DNA of 24,808 nucleotides from JBBDKV01 sp040879165. GTDB taxonomy: Bacteria > Patescibacteriota > Microgenomatia > UBA1400 > PJMF01. The notes under the pieces are model-generated. The model searched no databases. It saw only the letters and a program-made list of their open reading frames with translations, and was not told where the DNA came from. The stretch is taken from positions 1-24,808 of the forward strand of contig JBBDKV010000018.1 in assembly GCA_040879165.1 (NCBI GenBank), given 5' to 3'. Position numbers and translations under genes: made by a program. Positions 16,416-23,300 of the stretch are shown here, one piece after another. How positions within the stretch are numbered: position 1 is the first letter of the stretch; each line of letters begins with the position of its first letter.

Positions 16416-18407
16416 ATGCTGATTAATCATGTGCAAGGTTTTTTTACCCGCCTACCGACTGTAATCTCTCAATTATTCTTTTTGTGGTGCGTCTTACATG
16501 TACTACTCTCCCCTTTGCTGATACCAGCTTCCATTTTGGCACAAGATTCAGGCATACTGCCTGGTGAAACCCTAGAGGAAGACAAAATTCGCCCTACCAA
16601 AGTTACTGCGAGCGTAGTGGACAATGAAGATCCAAGCGTACCTGTGCTGGTTGAGCCTACAAATAATAGTTTTCATCAATCAAACGACATTACTTTTATT
16701 TGGAAAGAATCAACCGACAATACGCTGCTCAGTTATTACCGACTAATTCTAGACGGTGACACCTATTTTACTAACATTCCTCTGACTGATACGACAAACG
16801 ACGACTACACCCTCAGTTATGATTCAGACACCGGTCAGTACAGCCTGACGCCTACTGAAGGCCTGGATGATGGTAGCTATACTTGGCAAGTCGAGGCATA
16901 TGACATCCATGGCAATTCTAGCAAGTCGGTAACTTGGGTTTTTACTATAGATAGTCAGGCACCCTTTTTTACTGTTACTCAAATTGAGGATCAAGAAGTG
17001 TACATAAGTACTCTTGATGCAGATAGTGTGCCTACAACTCCAATCTTGCTTGCTAATAATCAACCGGCGCTTGCTGGAAGTGGCGAGGTTGGTAGTGAAG
17101 TAACGTTGACCATTAACTTGCCTGGTGAGAATTCGACTGTGGTAGAGTTTGAAGTTGGATCGGATGGTAACTGGAGCGTCGTCTTGCCAAAACTACCGCG
17201 TGATGTTGTTGTTTGGCTTGATTTTCTTATTATTGATCAAACAGGAAATGTGAGTGTAATTGAAGACGTTCCCTTGATCCTGAGAACACCTACTATTACC
17301 ATACCCATTCCCCCATTTGTGCCATCGCCATTACTGCCTGATGAGCCGATTGAGATACCGTTTCCACCAATAGACGAAATTATTCCACCCATTGACGAAA
17401 TACTGCCGCCAATTGAAACAGTCACTCCTCCATTTGTCATCGATCTGGCTGAGGGAATGAGTGCCACGGTGCAGGAATTTTCAGTGAACGCCTGGCCGAT
17501 AGTACTAGCTGGTCTGGGCTTACTGGCACTGTTACTGCTGCCGTTACTTAAAATTGGTGCATTTGTGCAAGTATATCAACACCAGGTGGACTTTGGCGCA
17601 AACCTACTGAGACAGGTAGTTTGGATAATTGGTTTGGATGGGTGGTGGGAGCCACAAAGTATGGTGGCTTCATATCCACTGCAAGAAGCTGTAGACCACA
17701 CGGTTGTGAAAGCACGAGGCACTGATGAAAGCCAACGAAGTGTTGTCAAAGACGTCATAAGTGACAGGCATGGCTACTTGCCGAAATTTGACCTTACCAG
17801 CGGTTGGTATCGAATATCTGTGCTAGATGAGCGAGGCTACTTTCCAGTGCTGAATCACGCGCCTCGACACTTGGATTGGCAGCGATTTTACACAGGCGAA
17901 GGATTTCAAGTGCTTGCTGAAACTCAGCAGGAGCCGTGGCTGGTGATACCAGTTGGTCGGATGAAGCGGTTGAAAGAAAATCGCTCAATACGCAGAAAGC
18001 TACTGAGTATCAAAACCTTTCAATGGCCAATGGGCTCGTTATTGGTGGGAATTGTAATTTGGCAATGGAGCATCGTCAACGTAGTTGCCCTGATTATCTA
18101 TGGTGTTGGTATGGGTAGTCAGTGGTGGGTGCGCCGGCGAAGCCGGCGCATAGACATCCTCACCCCTCAACAGCAACCGATCCAGAATTGCATCTGCATC
18201 GCTCACTCACCAACGGGCAGTGTCCACGACATAGCCCAAACGGACCAGACTGGTCGAGCTCAGCTCAAAGCTGCTAAGACCGACCTCATTCTAGAAACTA
18301 TCAGCTGGAAGTACCACCAAACCAGTGGAGACCTAACGACTCAAACAATCGTATCTCAAAACAAAGACTATGAAGTAGTGCTCCTCTCGCCCGTAGAGGA
18401 AGCGTAA
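16416..18407 (+). CDS. Multidomain surface protein with Ig-like and membrane domains
   Basis: A 663-residue protein, last gene of the cluster and 11 bp after the previous stop. Order: signal peptide (hydrophobic 18-42); a fibronectin/Ig-like domain (about 75-180, LVEPTNNSF ... YTWQVEAYDIHGN); a bacterial Ig-like domain (about 205-290, GSGEVGSEVTLTI ... GNWSVVLP ... IDQTGNVS); a proline-rich spacer with repeated PPIDEI (295-340) that may span the cell wall; a membrane helix (360-385); a globular region with a carboxypeptidase-regulatory-like pattern (about 430-475); a hydrophobic hairpin (540-570); and a second such domain (about 575-660). The region after 385 is probably cytoplasmic up to the hairpin. 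No Shine-Dalgarno sequence is visible. Function unknown; it could link wall and membrane. Confidence 0.75.
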   Translation: MLINHVQGFFTRLPTVISQLFFLWCVLHVLLSPLLIPASILAQDSGILPGETLEEDKIRPTKVTASVVDNEDPSVPVLVEPTNNSFHQSNDITFIWKESTDNTLLSYYRLILDGDTYFTNIPLTDTTNDDYTLSYDSDTGQYSLTPTEGLDDGSYTWQVEAYDIHGNSSKSVTWVFTIDSQAPFFTVTQIEDQEVYISTLDADSVPTTPILLANNQPALAGSGEVGSEVTLTINLPGENSTVVEFEVGSDGNWSVVLPKLPRDVVVWLDFLIIDQTGNVSVIEDVPLILRTPTITIPIPPFVPSPLLPDEPIEIPFPPIDEIIPPIDEILPPIETVTPPFVIDLAEGMSATVQEFSVNAWPIVLAGLGLLALLLLPLLKIGAFVQVYQHQVDFGANLLRQVVWIIGLDGWWEPQSMVASYPLQEAVDHTVVKARGTDESQRSVVKDVISDRHGYLPKFDLTSGWYRISVLDERGYFPVLNHAPRHLDWQRFYTGEGFQVLAETQQEPWLVIPVGRMKRLKENRSIRRKLLSIKTFQWPMGSLLVGIVIWQWSIVNVVALIIYGVGMGSQWWVRRRSRRIDILTPQQQPIQNCICIAHSPTGSVHDIAQTDQTGRAQLKAAKTDLILETISWKYHQTSGDLTTQTIVSQNKDYEVVLLSPVEEA

Positions 18408-19135
18408 AACACCCTCAATAGTTCAAGACATCAGCACTCTACTAGCCAAATTTGTACGCAACATACAGTGGGCAGTCAATATAGACAAGATTACAACGAT
18501 CTATTGAGAAATTCCTTGCCAAAACAACAACTTCGAGATTAAAACAGCAACTCAAAAGATGAAGCGCTGGTCCACACAAGCCAGTTCCAGAGCCCTAAAA
18601 GTTCTACAAACACGTTTGACAGTAAGCTGCTGCACCGACACATGACAGCATAGAACAATAAAAATAGTCAAAAAGTAAGAATCCCATAACTCTAAAAATA
18701 ACAAGTGGTTTCACAAACTAAAATGGCTGATTACTCCGTGAGATGATCACGAATAGCACTAATGCATTCGGGTATATACAGAAGACATACAGCGAACTAA
18801 ACACGTAGCAATACGTTGTTAGGTGTATTTACGCATGATTTTTGAAGGAAAATATCATAAAAATAGATTACCGCATATTTACTGATTTATTACCGCAGAT
18901 CTGGAAAAATATTACCGAATACAAGCAAGGGCACTTATTTATCACTCACAAATAGATCAAATAGCACAAATGAATAGCTGATTTTTCACCACCCGAACTC
19001 TGCTTTACCGAAACATGCTAATTCTGATCAAAAATACCGCCTACTCAACAATATACTCCACTGTATCAAAAAGACTCGAGTAAGCTTCGTGAAATATTTC
19101 TGTTCACATAGGGTCTAGTTCGGAAAGTTAAAATC
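18408..19135. other. 0.7-kb gene-free region with TTACCG motifs
   Basis: No coding region, tRNA or clear terminator on either strand. The sequence is A-rich on the plus strand with scattered short inverted repeats. Its right half carries the 22-bp-spaced TTACCG array (18867-18919) and two further relatives, TTACCGAA at 19005-19012 and ATACCGCC at 19034-19041. Confidence 0.6.
18867..18919. repeat. Three ATTACCG repeats at 22-bp spacing
   Basis: TTACCGCA at 18868-18875, TTACCGCA at 18890-18897 and TTACCGAA at 18912-18919, each preceded by A. The spacing is exactly 22 bp both times, two helical turns, so bound proteins would line up on one face. The 14-15 bp between the cores are not conserved. 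It looks like an array of binding sites (iteron-like), lying downstream of the PaaX-like gene. Confidence 0.7.
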
Positions 19136-19879
19136 CTATAATAGCAATAACTGGTGTATTTTTGGCAAAATACCCCGTACTCCCTGTACATCTGGGAAGT
19201 AATATGCGAGGAAACCTGGGTCATCTTGCACGCACTCGAATAAACGATCAATTTCAGAAAACAATTGTATTTTATGCTTTCTTATCAATCTATTTTTAGT
19301 GTCATTTTGCATTAGCAGTCGATCTATTGATTCGCTAATACTTGAGTAAAGCCTGGCAAGAGTATCTAAGTCATAATAAGTAATGATTACAGGACTCTCA
19401 AGACCAAGTACCCACTGGTTTACCGTACAGAGTGCCACTGAGTCGGCATAGCGGAGCTGACATTCGTGTCGGACCTTTTCAGAACAAGCCTGAGGAAACA
19501 GATACGATCCTCTACTCAATGGCAGGGAGCCTTCACTAATCAGAAGTTGACGCAAGTATCTAAACTGCTTGTCTCCCTTAGGAGCGCGTAGACAGAGCAA
19601 TAACATCCACTCGCCTTCCCATGTATCCCATTGGGAATTTAAAGCCGGAAATAGCTTGCTGACACTGCGCTCTCCCTTAGCCGTGAGGTAAATCAACGGA
19701 CCTTGATTGGCTTGCTCAACAAAAACCTCACCTTGTTTGCGTAAATGAAAGATCCAGGATCGAAATCCACCATCAGATAAATGTGAAAAAAGTTCTTTCA
19801 CCACTGACAGAGGCAACTTAGTCGAGTCATAGTCTGGAGAACTGAGGAGAAATAGTAATTTTCTAGTGTTTTTTTTCAT
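19136..19879 (-). CDS. PaaX-like transcriptional regulator
   Basis: A 247-residue protein matching the PaaX family layout: N-terminal winged helix (about 5-75, KLPLSVVKELFSHLSDGGFRS as the helix-turn-helix, LIYLTAKGERSV as the wing), a central Cas2-like ferredoxin fold (about 83-160, starting WDTWEGEWMLLLCL and containing YLRQLLISEGSLPLSRGSYLFP), and a helical C-terminal part (about 170-245). PaaX represses phenylacetate catabolism in proteobacteria; here there is no such pathway nearby, so the target differs. Stand-alone relatives can be mislabelled as Cas2, but no CRISPR is present. The start lies 8 nt after a TACATT box and overlaps a TTACCGTAA palindrome, suggesting a leaderless, self-repressed gene. 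It is divergent from the giant fibre gene. Confidence 0.8.
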   Translation of the reverse strand: MKKNTRKLLFLLSSPDYDSTKLPLSVVKELFSHLSDGGFRSWIFHLRKQGEVFVEQANQGPLIYLTAKGERSVSKLFPALNSQWDTWEGEWMLLLCLRAPKGDKQFRYLRQLLISEGSLPLSRGSYLFPQACSEKVRHECQLRYADSVALCTVNQWVLGLESPVIITYYDLDTLARLYSSISESIDRLLMQNDTKNRLIRKHKIQLFSEIDRLFECVQDDPGFLAYYFPDVQGVRGILPKIHQLLLL

Positions 19880-19880
19880 T

Positions 19881-19889
19881 TTACCGTAA
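19881..19889. promoter_or_regulatory. Palindromic TTACCGTAA at the regulator start
   Basis: A perfect odd palindrome (TTAC-C-GTAA) one base upstream of the regulator ATG and downstream of its likely -10 box. It matches the TTACCG core found repeatedly around this gene, so autorepression by the regulator is inferred. Confidence 0.5.
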
Positions 19890-19969
19890 TGTACCCATAT
19901 TCCAGAGTAATAGATATAATTTATAATACAAATTGCGTTGATATTTGTAGATCACAGAGCGTCTACTGT

Positions 19970-19977
19970 TGCGGTAA
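19970..19977 (-). promoter_or_regulatory. TTACCGCA motif (minus strand)
   Basis: TGCGGTAA on the plus strand, an exact inverted copy of the motif, about 90 bp upstream of the regulator start. Confidence 0.45.
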
Positions 19978-20070
19978 TCAAGAGTTATCCACCCGAAGCA
20001 TTTTTTCGCTGCAACAACGTGGATTATTAGTAGACACTCTACAAAATTACCTCGAGTAAAATGTAAACAT

Positions 20071-20100
20071 TTGACGTTTTGTATTATTTTTACTTACTAT
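20071..20100 (+). promoter_or_regulatory. Possible distal promoter of the fibre gene
   Basis: TTGACG (20071-20076), 18-bp spacer, TACTAT (20095-20100). It would give a 5' leader of about 250 nt that includes the inverted repeat and a TTACCGCA site. Confidence 0.3.
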
Positions 20101-20190
20101 ACGCGTAAATTTTAAACTAATCAACAGTCCTTCAGAATTGCGCACACTTGCACAAAATCGTGAGTATTTAGTCAAGTAGCTGATCACTTT

Positions 20191-20261
20191 GACCTATTTT
20201 AGATTGCATGAAATATGTGAAATAGGTATTTATTTACCGCAAGCAATTGCCAAAATAGGTC
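20191..20261. repeat. 10-bp inverted repeat around a TTACCGCA site
   Basis: GACCTATTTT (20191-20200) is the exact reverse complement of AAAATAGGTC (20252-20261). A third related copy, AAATAGGTAT, lies in between at 20219-20228, next to TTACCGCA. It is located just upstream of the fibre promoter. Confidence 0.6.
20234..20241 (+). promoter_or_regulatory. TTACCGCA motif upstream of the fibre gene
   Basis: Exact copy of the motif, 63 bp before the -35 box of the best fibre-gene promoter. It is within reach for activation or repression. Confidence 0.45.
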
Positions 20262-20303
20262 TTTTACTCACACTGTGTCATTCTGCCTGGTTTAGTCTGG
20301 TTC

Positions 20304-20333
20304 TTGACCTTACTCGACTTTCTCCCCTACACT
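20304..20333 (+). promoter_or_regulatory. Promoter of the giant fibre gene
   Basis: TTGACC (20304-20309), 18-bp spacer, TACACT (20328-20333). Transcription would start near 20340, about 16 nt before ATG 20356, leaving room for the AAAGG ribosome binding site at 20347-20351. Confidence 0.6.
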
Positions 20334-20355
20334 GAATGCAGTCAAAAAAGGTCTA

Positions 20356-23300
20356 ATGAATCTGGTACAGATTCAGAGCACCTCCTTTCAACCCATGCAC
20401 AACTCAACTGCCCCTAACGGCTTGCCTACTAGCGTATTTTTTCTTTTTTCCACCTATTTGCGTGACAGGAATGTTCCGACTCCTGATCAAAAGCAGCTGG
20501 AGCTGTTATTTGACCGCCTGCTGGCACGCACGAGCCTAGATTCTCTTGAGAAAAACCCGGCCAATGCCCTACTATCCAGCCTCTCAAAAAGTCATGTCGG
20601 TCAACCACTTCCAGCAAAGCACTTTGAACGATTGCAAGCTTTTTGTACTTATGTTCCTCAGTCCCAGGCAGAAACATTCCTGCAACACTTCCTTTTGGCA
20701 CTCAAGGACGATAACTGCTCACAGTCAACAATTAAAAATTATCGCAGTGATATCAAGCAATTTTTGCTGTTTGCCGATTTTGGGTCGATTGATTCTTGTA
20801 TCACTAAACCCAAAGTTGATGATTTCCTCAAGAAGCAGGTCGCCAAGGGTCTGACTCAGCAGAGTGTGAAGCGCAAACTGGCGTCGCTCAATCAGTTTGG
20901 ACATTGGTTGGAACGTACTGGAGTTGCACGCGCGCGCGCCTACGCGTGGCTTGATGATCTGAATCACAACTACCCCAATCCCTCACCACGATCTGAGGCA
21001 ACCTCCGCAGCGCGCGCATTCTGGCTGAACATGACGAGCCTATTCAAACCCAAATTAAAGCCTCAAATATCCTCTAAAATAGATCAAAGCAATGCTTTTA
21101 GCATACCTTTTGTACCCACACCTAGCACTACCGAGCCAGTAAGTCTGGACAAAAACAGCTCAGAATCGTCAAAAAGACCAACAGCTCGCCGCTTCCAGGA
21201 ACTGCGTCATCAGCTCAAGGAAAGTCAACGCCTGGCCTACGCCGTACTTTCGGGCAACCGCAGTAACCCAGCAGCCGTATACATCCAAGGATTTTTATTC
21301 TTTATTCTCTTTTTGGGCATGGGCTACTTCGGGTATCAGCAACTCTTTGTCGAGCCACCCCAACCCCTGGCCTACCCGAGTACACTCACTCGCCCCAACC
21401 GCAGCCTCTCCTTCCAAGGCCGTCTAACTGACACCGCACGCAACCCGATCACCTCTGCTACTGACATGCGCTTTCGCCTCTACGACACGGGCCCAGGCAC
21501 GGGCGGCACGCTACTCTGGGACTCGGGGACGTGTAGCGTCACACCAGATCAAGACGGCATCTTTGCTTCTGGCTTAGGCGACGACTGTGGTTCTGAGATC
21601 TCTGATGACGTCTTCTCTGAAAATGCTAATGTTTGGCTTGAGGTGGAAATCGAAACTGAAACACTCACACCACGCCAGGCCATCAAGTCAGTAGCCTACG
21701 CCCTCAACTCCGAGACCCTGCAAGGCTTCCCACCTGCAGACCCTGCCACTGAGAACACGGTGCTGGTGATGAATAACAGCGGCCAGGTACAACTCGGCAC
21801 CACCAACCCTGAGCTGATTGCCACTGGTGACAGCTTCACCATCACAGCTGATTCGCTGACACTGGAAACAACCAGCGGCACTGATGGCGACATCGTACTG
21901 AGTCCCGACGGTTTGGGCGAAATTATTGCAGAGTCCTATATTGCTGCTCCGGGAGCAACATTATCGGCTACATATGCAGGTGGCACTGCTCTCACTCTCA
22001 GGGCAGGACCGTCAGCAACCGCAAATATTATGAGCTGGACTGACAGTTCTAATACTACATTGGGCGTGATCGATGAATCCGGTAATGTTGGGATTGGCAC
22101 GAATGATCCCTCTCGCCTCCTCCACGTTGCTGGTGATATGCGTCTCACAGCCGCCCTATATGATGGCAACAATGAAGCTGGCACCAATGGACAGCTGCTC
22201 TCCTCCACAGGAACTGGAACAGACTGGATTGATGCTGGTGCTTTAGGTACTGACGACCAGACCCTAGCTGAAGTATTGGGCGAAGGAAATACTTCTGGGG
22301 GGAATGACGTAGTCTTGAGCACTACCGATGAAATCCGCTTTTATGACGATGATGCTGATCAGCGCATCTATGCTAGTAGTGATGGCGTCTTAGAGATAGA
22401 TAGTACGACAACGCGTATCTCCCAACTGACTACTAATGGTGTGGTCTATACCAGTGGTAGTAATGGTACCCTCAATTCTGAAGCGCAGCTAGCTACCAGC
22501 AGAGGTGGACTGGGAGCGAATGTGACGGCTGCTGGTGCGGGAGAGCTCCTCTACTCTACTGCTACAACTACCTATGACTCACTAGCTGCGGGAACTTCTG
22601 GGCAAGCACTGGTTTCTGGAGGAGCTGGTGCTCCGAGTTGGGGAACGCTGGGACTGACCTATGGAGGAAGTAATGCTGACCTCTCCTCTGCCGCACAAGG
22701 CGGGGTGATCTACAAAGGAGCTAGTGCCCTCGCAGGAACAGCTGCGGGAACTTCTGGACAGCTCTTACAATCCAATGGTAGCAGTGCTCCATCTTGGGTG
22801 GATGTATTCGGCCTCGGCTCTCGCTGGGCAAATACAGACAACGTCTATCATCCGGCAAACGAGTTTGCAGATGTGGTGGATCTAACACTCGGTGGCACCT
22901 CTACTGCCAGTGCCAATGTGCATCTTAGGTCAGATGGTAGAGGCTTTTTTGGTAATGATTTACATGTTCAAGCTGGTGGCGCGCTGGACACAAATGCAGC
23001 TGGTTCGCTCACTATTGGTGGCAGCACACAGAATGCACTTACCTTAGGAAGAAGCGGCGCTACCACAACCATCAATGGCTCAAGCATTGTTTTAGGCACA
23101 CAAGGCACGAGTAGTACTCACGCGCTTCAAGCAGGCAGACTAGTTAATACTGATAACGGTTTGACAGGCGGCGGCGCGCTGACGAGTGATCTAACCCTAG
23201 AACTGACTGGGCAAGCACTTGCTCTGCACAACTTCTCTAGTACTGGCATCATGGTCAGGACTGGTGCGAGTTCTTTTGCTGCCCGCAGTATCGCCGGGAC

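Larger units (their letters stand above)
19880..20355. other. Divergent intergenic region between regulator and fibre genes
   Basis: 476 bp with no gene. It holds the regulator start-site motif, two further TTACCGCA sites, two candidate plus-strand promoters, a 10-bp inverted repeat and a set of short inverted repeats (GTCTACT 19961-19967 with AGTAGAC 20029-20035; ATCCAC 19987-19992 with GTGGAT 20019-20024). It is probably the control region for both genes. Confidence 0.6.

Noticed and set aside
18414..18508. CTCAATAG/CTATTGAG inverted repeat as a terminator after the surface cluster
   Set aside because: 8-bp arms 79 nt apart are common by chance and there is no T-run.
19136..19879. Cas2 protein of a CRISPR system
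   Set aside because: The Cas2-like fold is embedded in a 247-residue chain with an N-terminal winged helix, the PaaX layout; no cas genes or repeat-spacer array are present.
19985..20026. Possible replication origin from two DnaA-box-like octamers
   Set aside because: Only two imperfect boxes, no dnaA or dnaN nearby, and no AT-rich unwinding cluster.
20356..20960. Active tyrosine recombinase
   Set aside because: Only the core-binding domain is present; the catalytic Arg, His and Tyr motifs are missing and a membrane helix follows.
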